Part shown: piece after piece, positions 51,313 through 60,247 of the stretch
How the letters are laid out: each line of letters starts with the position of its first letter
Position numbering within the stretch: the stretch's first letter is position 1
From: Pseudomonas sp. v388
GTDB lineage: Bacteria > Pseudomonadota > Gammaproteobacteria > Pseudomonadales > Pseudomonadaceae
DNA: 64,000 nucleotides
Direction of reading: 5' to 3'
Assembly (NCBI RefSeq): GCF_003935425.1
Contig: NZ_RHQN01000001.1
Coordinates: forward strand, 620,001-684,000
The notes under the pieces: generated by a model
Told to the model about the DNA's origin: nothing
The model's input: the letters and a program-made list of their open reading frames with translations, nothing else
Database searches by the model: none
Program-made: the position numbers and the translations under genes

Positions 51313-52470
51313 TCAGCGCTCCACTTCGCTTTGTGGTCGAAACATCCAGCGTTGATGAGGCGATCCACTGTTCAGCCACTCTCGATCCCGAGAAGAGTAT
51401 TCATCCCGCAATGAGTACGCGCCATGCTCAAGCCCACGGAAAAAGTCAGCACACCTGTCTACGAGAGATGCAGGGGTAGCCGAGTACAGCTCACGTAGGA
51501 CGAAATACTCCTCCCGACTTGCATACTGCATTGCCATCTTGCCGATTTCAAAAGGTGTGCTTGGCCATGGGATCCCGTGCTGCCGGGCCAGCCCGACGAA
51601 CCTCGCGATGTGCTCGGTGGATATCAGTCCAAGGATCATCCCCGTGAGGATCAGCGCATAGGCACGCTGAACAGGGACTGCCTGAGCTAGGCCTGTTTGG
51701 ATACGCTCACTCAAGGGCAGGATTTGTCGCACTATTTGCGCTCGATACTCTCGGGCCAGGGCGCATGCGTATCCTCCCCCATCGAAGCGTGTTCGGCATT
51801 TCAGCAGTAGAGAATACGTGAGGTCGAACATAGCTACGCTGCGCCCAGAATGTACAAGGCCGAAGGTGTTGAAGCCTGGTTGCCTGAAATACCAGCATTG
51901 GATGCGGATTGCGAGACGGTCGCGCATCCTCCTGAACGGGTTAGACGGCGCGCCGGCGCTGTCCTCCTTGAACGCGATCCACGCGCGGTCGTAATCGCTT
52001 GGACTCGTCCGTGAGATTGCCAACAACCGATTGTGCTGCACACAATAGCCAGTCATGCAGTAAGTCCAAGACTTGCGCCAGTAGGGAAAGCCTATTGCTG
52101 CAACGTCCTCTTCCAGGCAGTCTGGGCAGTAATAACGTCGCATGCTGAAGGGAGTGATCAAGTCAGAGTTTGGAACGAAGAACTGAAGGTTCACTCCAAA
52201 CTGTTCAAGGCTCGCACCGACGACACCTTTGACTAAGTTCATGTCGTAATCAATGTCGGCGTCGCGGTTAGCGAACAGAGTGGTCTCGCTGCCGATCTCG
52301 TTGCCAAGCGCGTACTTGAGTGGGGATATTGGGTGCGTAACATCTTTGGTCAGCGCCCTGAGAGCCGCGGTGAATTTACTGTACTGCGACCCTGAACGGG
52401 TCACAGACACCCTATACAGCCAGGAAGATAACGTCTCATCATACGCGGGGCGCTTGACGTACCTAGCCAT
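51313..52470 (-). CDS. tniQ: TniQ family target-selection protein
   Basis: This 385-residue protein carries the TniQ domain: ETLSSWLYRVS at the N-terminus and a zinc-finger block CPDCLEED ... WTYCMTGYCVQHNRLL (C-x2-C, then C-x-H). TniQ/TnsD proteins recruit the transposition complex to its target. Its ATG overlaps the stop of the preceding gene by eight bases (ATGGCTAG), so the operon is tightly coupled. The C-terminal 150 residues are family-variable and may read the target. Confidence 0.87.
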   Translation of the reverse strand: MARYVKRPAYDETLSSWLYRVSVTRSGSQYSKFTAALRALTKDVTHPISPLKYALGNEIGSETTLFANRDADIDYDMNLVKGVVGASLEQFGVNLQFFVPNSDLITPFSMRRYYCPDCLEEDVAAIGFPYWRKSWTYCMTGYCVQHNRLLAISRTSPSDYDRAWIAFKEDSAGAPSNPFRRMRDRLAIRIQCWYFRQPGFNTFGLVHSGRSVAMFDLTYSLLLKCRTRFDGGGYACALAREYRAQIVRQILPLSERIQTGLAQAVPVQRAYALILTGMILGLISTEHIARFVGLARQHGIPWPSTPFEIGKMAMQYASREEYFVLRELYSATPASLVDRCADFFRGLEHGAYSLRDEYSSRDREWLNSGSPHQRWMFRPQSEVER

Positions 52471-53266
52471 GACGAACCCTATAGCGATCGCATGTCAGAC
52501 CAAATGCATCCCTGCCGGGGACGTTGTGGTTGCTATCAATCTGACACTGACGAGCGAGTATTGAAATAAAAGAGACGATTTCTCCGACATGCCCCTTTGT
52601 CAGGTTAATGATATGTTTAGCATCTTTGAGCGACATTACTGGCAAGCTGCAGGAGAGTTTCATTTCTAATGCAAAACTAGACAAGATCGAGTTAGAAAAT
52701 TCTTGCGATTCTTTTTGAGGTCTGAATTTGCTCATTAAAACCAGCGCACTCATTGTGAAGTCCGACCAGTCTCGTTTGGTGGGTTGAAATTTACCAAAAT
52801 TACCAGCCAATACAAAAATCAACGAGTAAGGAGGTTTAATTAAAACCTGAATAATATTCAGGAAGCGTAGCCGCTCTATTGGACTAAGCTTCTCGGCAAT
52901 ATGAAAATCGTCCACCAAGACCACCTTATTCCTTGAGCACTTCAAATACTTATCCAGGAAGCTTGGAACGACTGTCGTGTTCGGCCACGTATCGCTTTCG
53001 TTTGGTAAACGCATCGCATGAAGTAGAGTTTCTCTGACGCCCATGAGATGTGACATCGGCGTCATCATAACTAACCATGGGTGCTGTGCCCCAAATCGTT
53101 GCCCTTGACAAAGGCGATAGAGAACGGTGGTGAGCCCACTCCGCGCTTCTCCATGAAGACGGATCCATCCGCCCTCAGCCTTTTGCAGTTTTGACACAAT
53201 CGATGATGCCACCTCAGTAACAGCTGTATCCTGCACAGAGTTTGGAATGTAATTGACTCGACGCAT
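52463..53266 (-). CDS. second TniB/TnsC-like AAA protein with degenerate Walker A
   Basis: This 267-residue protein has the outline of a TniB/TnsC ATPase, but its P-loop position reads GEARSGLTTVL, lacking the lysine of G-x4-G-K-T. The Walker B equivalent (NKVVLVDDFH) is kept. It overlaps the tniB stop by one base (TAATG) and tniQ by eight. A non-hydrolysing partner could cap or regulate the TniB filament. Not recognised as a named family; standard Tn5053 has no such gene between tniB and tniQ. Confidence 0.65.
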   Translation of the reverse strand: MRRVNYIPNSVQDTAVTEVASSIVSKLQKAEGGWIRLHGEARSGLTTVLYRLCQGQRFGAQHPWLVMMTPMSHLMGVRETLLHAMRLPNESDTWPNTTVVPSFLDKYLKCSRNKVVLVDDFHIAEKLSPIERLRFLNIIQVLIKPPYSLIFVLAGNFGKFQPTKRDWSDFTMSALVLMSKFRPQKESQEFSNSILSSFALEMKLSCSLPVMSLKDAKHIINLTKGHVGEIVSFISILARQCQIDSNHNVPGRDAFGLTCDRYRVRHG

Positions 53267-54159
53267 TAGGAACCCTTTTGATAAAGGTCACTCAGGTAAT
53301 TCACCCAGCCCAGAGGGCTCTTATGAGCAAGATCAATATTGTCAACAGTAATACACTCCTGTCTAGTAGCGATGGCGTAACACCCCGCCCCTTTAAGAAG
53401 GTTGATCATCAGACCTATTACCCCTTTTGAACGATCATAGAGAGCGCGCACTATAGTGGGATCCGTAAGATTAGAGGGCAACTGCAATGGATACAGCTGT
53501 TCGATCACCTCTAGAAAATCCAAAAGCTCAGGATCTCGCTCTTGCCAAGGACTCAGTGAAATTTGTTCGATCCTTCGATCTAACTGATCTTCATTGGTAA
53601 AAATATTTTTGGTCTTTGGAAGTCCGTATCCGAATATAGGCAGGCTGCAAGGTTCAGCAGTTAGTCCTCTTATTAGCAAAAGAATTTGAGCGAGTTGGTC
53701 GCGGTTGTTCCTGCCAAGGTCATGAATGTCATCTAGCGCCAAGCCAGTCTTGCCCTTGGATTTCAGAACGTCGGCAAACACGTCATACTTGAATGAACCA
53801 CGTACCGACGCATCTCTATGCTCTGGCTCCCCCACTGCAGCGTAGAGCTGAGCAACAAATTTTCGATAGCCGATCTCAGGCTTGACCTCGAAATAGATAA
53901 GCCGCTGCGCCCATTCGTCCCTGGAACGCAGCCAGCCCTTAAGGAAGCTAGTCTTACCCGCACCTGTCGGCCCCAAGACTGCAAGGCATTCCGCAGATAT
54001 CTGATTTCCACGATTCGTCATCATCATTTTCATGATGAACTCGATTTGCTCGTACTGGGAGTGGTGTACCCATAGATCCTTCTTGATCGCCGCAATCCGT
54101 TCCATAGTAGGTAGATCAAGCAAGTGCCTACGCGAAGGATCAAGATGCTCGCCTGCCAT
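53266..54159 (-). CDS. tniB: TniB/TnsC-type AAA+ ATPase of transposition
   Basis: This 297-residue protein has Walker A GPTGAGKTSF, Walker B TGLALDDIHDL, and a C-terminal helical region with PLQLPSNLTD and IGLMINLLKGA, matching TniB. It would form ATP-dependent filaments on target DNA and link TniQ to the transposase. The start at 54159 follows GGAGG that lies in the 3' end of tniA, with one base between the stop and start; the frame open to 54252 is ignored. Confidence 0.85.
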   Translation of the reverse strand: MAGEHLDPSRRHLLDLPTMERIAAIKKDLWVHHSQYEQIEFIMKMMMTNRGNQISAECLAVLGPTGAGKTSFLKGWLRSRDEWAQRLIYFEVKPEIGYRKFVAQLYAAVGEPEHRDASVRGSFKYDVFADVLKSKGKTGLALDDIHDLGRNNRDQLAQILLLIRGLTAEPCSLPIFGYGLPKTKNIFTNEDQLDRRIEQISLSPWQERDPELLDFLEVIEQLYPLQLPSNLTDPTIVRALYDRSKGVIGLMINLLKGAGCYAIATRQECITVDNIDLAHKSPLGWVNYLSDLYQKGS

Positions 54160-54160
54160 G

Positions 54161-55984
54161 TTAGTCCTCCCAGCGCAGCTTACGGCGTGGACGATTTGGA
54201 TCAACCGGTCTGACCGATGGAATTGTTGGCTCCTGCACAGCCGGGGCACCAATCACAGCCTGAGTTTTCTTGGCATGCTTAGCGTCTGCATTACGTTTCT
54301 TCCGGGCCCTCTTGGTTTCCTTCTCAGTTTGAATATCTTGCTCGTTATTTTTTTCGCGCAATCGATGACCGCGGTCAGACCGTACCGTTCCAGACTTCTT
54401 GTACACCGCTGGATCTCGAAGGATATACTGATTTTCAGTCATGGGCGCATCCATTAAGTCACTTTGCACGATATCATGATATAACCCTTCAACTTTAAGA
54501 AAGATCCTACTAAGATCTCGAGGGTCATATTTAAAATATACTGTCGCCCTTCCCATATCTCGCAAGACCTGGTCATAGTAGTACCTTCCATTGAATAATA
54601 TCCCTTTAGGTGAGACGACCCTGTGCTCTGTAGGAAAAAAGTCCAGAGCAAACGTCCTTGGGTCTCCGGGAGTTGGCGGCATGATATCTTTACCACTCGG
54701 CGTGGTCATATCGGCAATCCACACTTCGAACGGTGTCTTACCTTTTAGAGACCTATGCTCCGTGTCATGGTACAAACTGACGCTTCTAGCAACCCACAAC
54801 TCAAAGTCTTCCAGTTTCCTGGTGGCGTGTTTTGCCGGATCGATGGAGCCTCTTTTGACAACATTGGACTGTGTAGAGCCGCGCAGAAAGTGCACCTTAC
54901 CCATCATGGTGCCAATCAGTCGCTCAATATGACCACCCCAGTGCTTGGCCCCTAGGGGACGTAACACCGGCTCTATTCCATATACCCAGCAGGTGGCCTC
55001 AAAATTGTCACTGATAAATTCGCTGGCATTGTCTGAGTGGAGAACTTTCATCAAGCCATAGCATATATATAGAATGTCGGGATCGTTAAACTCAAGGAGA
55101 GATTTGGTTTTAGGAAACACTGCATTCACTAAAGCCATGGCGCAGCTAATCGCACTTGGTGGACACAAAGAAATGTAATAACCCAAGATAACGCGAGTTC
55201 GCAAATCGATGAGTATCGTAATCCATGGCCTCATTAAAGGAACACCGGCATCATCCAAAATAAAAAGATCGACCATTGTGTGATCTATCTGGACAAAGTC
55301 TAACGCACTTAAAACCTTTTTGGTTCCAGGTTTCAACCCGTATTTTTGTTTGGCCTCCTCGATGCCGTGTTTCATTCGGCATCTATCAAACGCAGGAATT
55401 GCGTAAAAACGCTTGGAAACAACTCCACGCGACGGCACAGGTAATTGACTAAGTTTACACTTTGTAACTATCTGCTGGTAGACATTTTCTAATGTTGCGC
55501 CTTTCCCTTGATAATAGGCCGTTATGCAAAAATCTATAATCTTTTCTACCTCTGGAGACAGCAGGCGGGTGCCTTTCTTTCGCCCCCTCGGGATAGCTAC
55601 TATAGAAATTACGCCAATATCAGGGCGATAATTCTTAAGAACCCTATTAAACTGGGAAACAGACAAACCTATAGACGCGGCCGCTTCTACACGAGATAGT
55701 GTTTTGGCACGGTAGCCTATGATGGCCTTCTCTCGTTTAGTAGCAACTCCCCGCTGCACTGGTGTAACTCTAGAGTCGTCAAACCAATACGCCCGGAGCG
55801 TCTTCGCTATATCCTCGGCCTTGTCTTTAACATCAACAAGGGTGAGCTCCGCGGGCGATGCGTAGGAGTAATCGCCATTGCTCCGGTCTCGAACAAGAAC
55901 CCCTTGAGTTTTATTAAAGTCGATGATCTCGCAGACTCTACCGCCGTAGATAACGATCATCCCCTTCGTTAGTTTCTCACGCAT
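54161..55984 (-). CDS. tniA: TniA/TnsB-type DDE transposase
   Basis: This 607-residue protein has an N-terminal HTH region (LSRVEAAASIGLSVSQFNRV), a retroviral-type integrase catalytic domain with D234 (VQIDHTM), D318 (LHSDNASEF) and E354 (GGHIERLIG), giving the DD-35-E spacing, and a C-terminal Mu-type beta barrel plus basic tail (ETKRARKKRNADAKHAKK). It cuts and joins transposon ends. No TnsA-type endonuclease gene is near, suggesting replicative or TniA-only cleavage as in Tn5053 relatives. Confidence 0.9.
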   Translation of the reverse strand: MREKLTKGMIVIYGGRVCEIIDFNKTQGVLVRDRSNGDYSYASPAELTLVDVKDKAEDIAKTLRAYWFDDSRVTPVQRGVATKREKAIIGYRAKTLSRVEAAASIGLSVSQFNRVLKNYRPDIGVISIVAIPRGRKKGTRLLSPEVEKIIDFCITAYYQGKGATLENVYQQIVTKCKLSQLPVPSRGVVSKRFYAIPAFDRCRMKHGIEEAKQKYGLKPGTKKVLSALDFVQIDHTMVDLFILDDAGVPLMRPWITILIDLRTRVILGYYISLCPPSAISCAMALVNAVFPKTKSLLEFNDPDILYICYGLMKVLHSDNASEFISDNFEATCWVYGIEPVLRPLGAKHWGGHIERLIGTMMGKVHFLRGSTQSNVVKRGSIDPAKHATRKLEDFELWVARSVSLYHDTEHRSLKGKTPFEVWIADMTTPSGKDIMPPTPGDPRTFALDFFPTEHRVVSPKGILFNGRYYYDQVLRDMGRATVYFKYDPRDLSRIFLKVEGLYHDIVQSDLMDAPMTENQYILRDPAVYKKSGTVRSDRGHRLREKNNEQDIQTEKETKRARKKRNADAKHAKKTQAVIGAPAVQEPTIPSVRPVDPNRPRRKLRWED

Positions 55985-56708
55985 TTTCGGCCAAGCCTTG
56001 CTGTGGACGGAGTCAACATCTCCAACTCATAGCAACCAGAACCTATCACGTCAACTAAAAAACGCAGCATTTCTCAATTCGGCGCGCCCTTTAATATATT
56101 TAATAATATATTGGCAAATACCACTCCTAGGCAGCACCAGTAAGTGATAACAAGTAGATGAATCAATGAGTTATAATAATATTTCGACACCAAGCAATTT
56201 ATTTTCAACACTTTTATATTATATTGGTAAAAAGTCCTGAGACAGATCATTTCTTTCCGCACGCGTCAACAAATCAAGCGCTTTCAACTAGTTATGTCAG
56301 AGCAATGTTCCATTAATGCCGTTTCTAAGGTCAGGTGCGATATGGCATGCGTTTTGCTAGCGTGCGGGACGAGCTTTGCGTTCAAAGGATGCATGTTGCG
56401 GCGTCTGCTTTATATTTCCACAGTACCAGCGAGATCCTCAGGCTCGGCATCCGAAGCTGAACATTTCTGCGCAGCCATGAATCGGCCTCTGGTCGCCATG
56501 ATCATTTGCACGGTCATTTGGCAGGGTGATCAGGGTGCTTATTGTCGGCCCGCGCTCATGTCAAGCGTGGGCTGAGGCTCACACACGGGCTGGCTGGCGT
56601 TCATATAAGAGCTGGTTTGCATTCTCAGGGCTAGGGATACTCGGACAATCTGCTTCACTCTGAAAGTGCGTGCCGCAGCTCACGGGATTCTTGGAGGACT
56701 GGGGGAGC
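55985..56708. other. AT-rich region upstream of tniA
   Basis: A strongly AT-rich segment (56080-56260) contains one hydrophobic minus-strand frame with a GTG start (56262 to 56074, 62 codons) but no convincing ribosome site. The rest holds short frames only. The tniA promoter should be here. Confidence 0.45.
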
Positions 56709-57002
56709 TTAAACCCACCTGTTCGGATGATCTAGTGACTTGGTTTCAGAGCACGGTGTTGCTCGGGCGCTGGGCGTTAGCTTTCGCGACGGCTTGGTGA
56801 TGACCAGCATGGTTTGGGCAGTATCGAACACAGTTAGGTGAGCTTGACGAAACGGAATGCGTGCGCGAGGTGTGCGGTGGTTACCGGCCGATCCGAGCAT
56901 TGATGCGACGATTTCGAGCCCTAGCGCATTACCAAGGGTTTCGGGGATACTGAGAATCGTGGGATCGTGAGGTAATGGCCGTTCTAGAGCGGTTTCGTGC
57001 AT
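56709..57002 (-). CDS. doubtful hypothetical protein, 97 aa
   Basis: An open minus-strand frame begins ATGCACGAAAC just inside the repeat cluster. The product (ILSIPETLGNALGLEIVASM, then basic, proline-rich) is soluble and not recognised. No good ribosome site was found, and it would be read toward tniA. It may be chance or a small regulator inside the element. Confidence 0.3.
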   Translation of the reverse strand: MHETALERPLPHDPTILSIPETLGNALGLEIVASMLGSAGNHRTPRARIPFRQAHLTVFDTAQTMLVITKPSRKLTPSARATPCSETKSLDHPNRWV

Positions 57003-57097
57003 CTATCTACAAATAGATGCGCTTTTTTCTTTTGGCTACCTTTAGATGCGCTTTTTTACTTTTTGACCCTAAAAAAAAGCGCATCTATTTATAGACA
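57003..57097. repeat. cluster of TAGATGCGC repeats, possible transposon end
   Basis: The 9-mer TAGATGCGC followed by a T run occurs twice in plus orientation (near 57015 and 57047), and its complement GCGCATCTA once near 57080, all with runs of T or A beside them. The outer copy is followed by TGTCTAT on the minus strand, a TGT-type terminus. The spacing resembles transposase-binding sites in Tn7-like ends. An iteron-like role is the alternative. Confidence 0.55.
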
Positions 57098-57197
57098 CTG
57101 AAAAATAGTCAATAAAATCAGGGCATTGGACGGGACGCACCTATTCGTGGGCCTGACACGCATTTTAAAAGGCACAACCCCTCAAGCCACAGCGGTC

Positions 57198-57947
57198 TCA
57201 AACTTGTGCCATTCCTCCATCAACGAATATTTCACCGCCGGTCATGAAGCTGCTTTCATCCGATGCGAGGAATAACGCTGTCGCTGCGACTTCCTCCGGC
57301 CGACCGATGCGTGCCAGCGGCATTTGCGTAATCATCCCGGCAACAATCGCATCTTTCTGGCCCGTGCCTGACAGCGCCTGATCGAGCCCGGGCGTCGAGA
57401 TCGGACCAGGCGACAACACGTTGACCCGAATGCCGGTGCCCTGAAGATCCAGCGCCCAGCTTCTGGCGAAGTTACGCAACGCCGCTTTCGTCGCACTGTA
57501 GACACTGAACGCCGGTGTACCCATGGTGCCGGTCGTGGATCCGGTCAGGATGATCGAACCGCCATTGCCCATCAGGGGCAGCGCCTTTTGGACGGTGAAT
57601 AAGGTGCCTTTGACGTTGACACCAAAAGTACGGTCAAACGACTCTTCAGTGATCGATCCGAGCGGTTGGAAATCACCCAGGCCTGCATTGGCGAACAAAA
57701 TATCAATGCGGCCGGTGGCGGTTCTGATCTTTGCGTATATCCGGTCCAGATCGTCCAGATCTGAAATATCGCCCTGGATAGCGATCGATTCGTGGCCTAT
57801 CTGCTGCACTGCCTTGTCCAGTTCTTCCTGGCGACGACCAATAATGACGACTTGCGCGCCTTCCGCAGCAAAACGTTCTGCGGTGGCCAGGCCTATTCCG
57901 CTGTTACCGCCTGTGATGACTGCGATTTTACCGTTGAGCCTTGTCAT
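57198..57947 (-). CDS. short-chain dehydrogenase/reductase
   Basis: This 249-residue classical SDR has the cofactor loop [11 protein letters not shown] in FANAGLG, catalytic Ser in ILTGSTTG and Y-S-A-T-K in [11 protein letters not shown], and the terminal FVDGG. It reduces or oxidises a carbonyl using NAD(P)H. Start at 57947 by GAGGA; the frame to 58013 lacks a site. It is divergent from an HxlR regulator with a palindrome in between, a common arrangement in which the regulator controls the dehydrogenase, often in response to reactive electrophiles. Confidence 0.9.
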   Translation of the reverse strand: MTRLNGKIAVITGGNSGIGLATAERFAAEGAQVVIIGRRQEELDKAVQQIGHESIAIQGDISDLDDLDRIYAKIRTATGRIDILFANAGLGDFQPLGSITEESFDRTFGVNVKGTLFTVQKALPLMGNGGSIILTGSTTGTMGTPAFSVYSATKAALRNFARSWALDLQGTGIRVNVLSPGPISTPGLDQALSGTGQKDAIVAGMITQMPLARIGRPEEVAATALFLASDESSFMTGGEIFVDGGMAQV

Positions 57948-57993
57948 GCGGGTATCCTCAGCAAAGTTGAAGCACAACTCTAGAACCGCGCGC

Positions 57994-58007
57994 ACTATTT
58001 GAATAGT
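57994..58007. promoter_or_regulatory. palindromic operator candidate for the HxlR regulator
   Basis: ACTATT-TG-AATAGT is a perfect 6-bp inverted repeat lying 23 bases upstream of the HxlR start and 47 bases upstream of the SDR start, placed to control both promoters. Confidence 0.6.
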
Positions 58008-58030
58008 ATGCACCTTTTGGTAAGTACCTG

Positions 58031-58393
58031 ATGAGTGTCATGTCGAAAACCCCGTTCAATTCTGGGCTGGATGCGGCCTTGGCGGTCATTGGCGGCAAGT
58101 GGAAACCGCTGGTTTTGTACCACCTGTCCCGGGATGTTCACCGCTATGGCGAGCTTAAACGTGCAGTCGGCAGCGTGTCTGATAAAGTCCTGATCCAGCA
58201 GCTCAAAGAGCTGGAACGTGACGAAATCGTCGCCCGGCTCGACTTTCAGGAGATCCCTCCCAAGGTGGAATATTCGCTGACCCCGCTTGGGCAGTCGTTG
58301 GCTGCGGCGCTTTGCTCGTTATGCGCTTGGGGCACGGAACATATGGCCACCGTAGAGCGGATCAACGAGCGTCGTACGGCCGTTCACGACTAG
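58031..58393 (+). CDS. HxlR family transcriptional regulator
   Basis: This 120-residue winged-helix protein has the HxlR signature: [43 protein letters not shown] and [13 protein letters not shown] second ATG (58040) is an equally possible start. A Cys pair near the C-terminus (LCSLCAW) could be a redox sensor of the HypR/QorR kind, although those usually have an N-terminal cysteine. It probably binds the palindrome between it and the divergent SDR gene. Confidence 0.9.
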   Translation: MSVMSKTPFNSGLDAALAVIGGKWKPLVLYHLSRDVHRYGELKRAVGSVSDKVLIQQLKELERDEIVARLDFQEIPPKVEYSLTPLGQSLAAALCSLCAWGTEHMATVERINERRTAVHD

Positions 58394-58411
58394 CCTTATA
58401 TATCGAAAATA

Positions 58412-58447
58412 TATAACTCCACTAAATGACTGTTTAGTTGAGTTATA
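58412..58447. repeat. 15-bp inverted repeat downstream of the HxlR gene
   Basis: TATAACTCCACTAAA and TTTAGTTGAGTTATA match at 14 of 15 positions with a 6-base centre. There is no T run, so it may be a protein-binding dyad, a weak terminator hairpin or a recombination site. It lies in an AT-rich patch ahead of the MocR gene. Confidence 0.55.
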
Positions 58448-58558
58448 ACCCAGGGGGTGTTCAAGATGCCAGCCAGCCGCCCTCTGCGCCTGCTTACGCA
58501 CTGACCTGCATAAAGCGGTCAAACCAGGCTCTGTTCTCGCTCTGCGCTTTGCCTCATC

Positions 58559-59998
58559 ATGCCCGGCATGCCTCGACCCGTCCCGTCCATGAAACGTTAT
58601 GAGAAATTCGCTGCCGACATCGCCGAGATGATCCGCAGTGGGATCCTGTCGCCAGGCGAAAGAGTCCCTTCGGTCAGGGTCGCTAGCCGGACTTATTCGG
58701 TGAGTCCGTCTACTGTGTTCAAGGCGTATTACCTGCTCGAAGACAGGGGTCTGATTCAGGCGCGGGAACGCTCGGGGTACTTCGTGCGCGAGCACGCTGC
58801 CCATGCCATGGTCGAGCCGGAACTGGTCAGGCACTCCAGCGACGGAACCGAGGTCGGCGTCAGCGAACTGGTGTTCTCCGTGTTGGCTTCGCTCAAGGAC
58901 CCGCACACCGTGCCCTTCGGTTCGGCCTTCCCCAGTCCGCACCTCTACCCTCTCCCACGGCTGGCGAAATCCATGGCCGCAGCCCTGCGTCAACTGACGC
59001 CGGCCGCGATCCTCAGCGACATGACTACCGGCAATCCGGAGTTGCGTCGGCAAATTGCACTGCGCTACATGATCAGCGGCGTGCGCCTGCAGGCTGCAGA
59101 GTTGGTCATCACCAACGGCGCCATGGAAGCGTTGAACCTGTGCCTGCAGTGCGTTACCCGGCCCGGCGACCTGGTGGCTGTCGAGGCGCCCGCCTTTTAT
59201 GCCTGCCTGCAGGTGCTGGAGCGATTGCAGCTCAAGGCCGTGGAGATCCCGGTTCATCCGCGTGACGGTGTGGACATCGATTCCCTGCGCGACCATCTGG
59301 ACCGCCTGCCGATCAAGGCATGCTGGTTCATGAGCGGCTTACAGAACCCGCTGGGCGCCAGCATGCCCCAGGAACACAAGGTCCGGCTCTATGAGCTGCT
59401 GGAGCAGTGGCAGATTCCCCTGATCGAGGACGATGTCTATGCCGAACTGCATTACGGCAGTCAAGCGCCGCATCCGGTCAAGAGCCTGGACCGCAGCGGG
59501 CTGGTCATGCATTGCGGCTCGTTCTCGAAAAACCTTGCACCGGGGTATCGTGTGGGCTGGGTCGCGGGAGGTCGCTATACCGAGCAGATCAACCGGCTCA
59601 AACTGATGACCACCCTTTCGCCTTCGGTTCCTGCCCAGGCGGCCATTGCCGACTACCTCAACCATGGCGGATATGACCGCCACCTGAGAAAGCTGCGCGA
59701 CACCCTGGAATTGCAACAAGGCGCCATGCTGGCGGCGGCCGCCCGCTACTTCCCGGCCGGAACGAAAGTCACCAAGCCGGTCGGCGGCTATTTCCTGTGG
59801 TTCGAGTTTCCTGAACGGGTGGACTCATTGCAGCTGTTCCAATTGGCGCTGGCCCAAGGGATCAGTCTGGCGCCCGGGCCGATCTTTTCCCCGACCCAGG
59901 GGTTTCGCAATTGCGCCCGGCTGAACTATGGCAACCCATGGGACGAGCGCAGCGAGCAAGCCATGGCCATGCTCGGGCGAATCCTGGCCGCATTCTGA
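58559..59998 (+). CDS. MocR-type PLP-dependent transcriptional regulator
   Basis: This 479-residue protein has an N-terminal GntR winged helix (LSPGERVPSVRVASRTYSVS) and a fold-type I aminotransferase domain with the PLP lysine in SFSKNLAPGYRVGW and the Y/D PLP contacts in IEDDVYAELHY. MocR regulators bind DNA in response to PLP-linked amino compounds. An ATG at 58589 is a likely alternative start, since the first ten residues are proline rich. Its target is not evident; no aminotransferase operon lies beside it. Confidence 0.9.
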   Translation: MPGMPRPVPSMKRYEKFAADIAEMIRSGILSPGERVPSVRVASRTYSVSPSTVFKAYYLLEDRGLIQARERSGYFVREHAAHAMVEPELVRHSSDGTEVGVSELVFSVLASLKDPHTVPFGSAFPSPHLYPLPRLAKSMAAALRQLTPAAILSDMTTGNPELRRQIALRYMISGVRLQAAELVITNGAMEALNLCLQCVTRPGDLVAVEAPAFYACLQVLERLQLKAVEIPVHPRDGVDIDSLRDHLDRLPIKACWFMSGLQNPLGASMPQEHKVRLYELLEQWQIPLIEDDVYAELHYGSQAPHPVKSLDRSGLVMHCGSFSKNLAPGYRVGWVAGGRYTEQINRLKLMTTLSPSVPAQAAIADYLNHGGYDRHLRKLRDTLELQQGAMLAAAARYFPAGTKVTKPVGGYFLWFEFPERVDSLQLFQLALAQGISLAPGPIFSPTQGFRNCARLNYGNPWDERSEQAMAMLGRILAAF

Positions 59999-60134
59999 AC
60001 AGCGCGCACGCTGCCATCTGCTCCGTATTTTTAGGCGCTTTCTGAATCTGTACCGAATTTCACCGTGCCCTGACAATGACCGGGTTTCTCCAAGGTGCCG
60101 CAGCGCGGCACTCGAACCCGATCAAGAGGTATTT

Positions 60135-60218
60135 ATGGGCAAGCTTGCACTATGTCTGCTGGGGTTTCTGGCGTTGGCGATCGGCGTGGGTTTACTGGGG
60201 ACCATTTCCCCGTACTGA
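60135..60218 (+). CDS. possible 27-aa membrane peptide
   Basis: AAGAGG lies six bases before an ATG that opens a 27-codon frame coding for one hydrophobic helix (LALCLLGFLALAIGVGLLG) with a lysine at the start and a polar end. Its size and composition resemble known small inner-membrane proteins. It follows the MocR gene by 137 bases. Confidence 0.5.
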   Translation: MGKLALCLLGFLALAIGVGLLGTISPY

Positions 60219-60247
60219 GTACGCCCCGCGCGACGCCGCAAACCGGG

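Larger units (their letters stand above)
51313..57097. mobile_element. Tn5053/Tn7-like (TniABQ) transposition module with uncertain left end
   Basis: Four minus-strand genes in one operon (DDE transposase, ATPase, second ATPase-like protein, TniQ) with lower GC than the flanks. A proposed outer end lies at about 57097 where TGTCTATAAATAGATGCGC on the minus strand begins, inside a group of repeated 9-mers. The end on the tniQ side was not found, so the true length and cargo are unknown; copies of the 9-mer were not seen at 45-51 kb. Confidence 0.6.

Noticed and set aside
51187-51414. 75-codon plus-strand frame running from the dispersed repeat into the antisense of tniQ
   Set aside because: It is made of repeat sequence and the reverse strand of a real gene; similar hypothetical frames arise wherever this repeat occurs.
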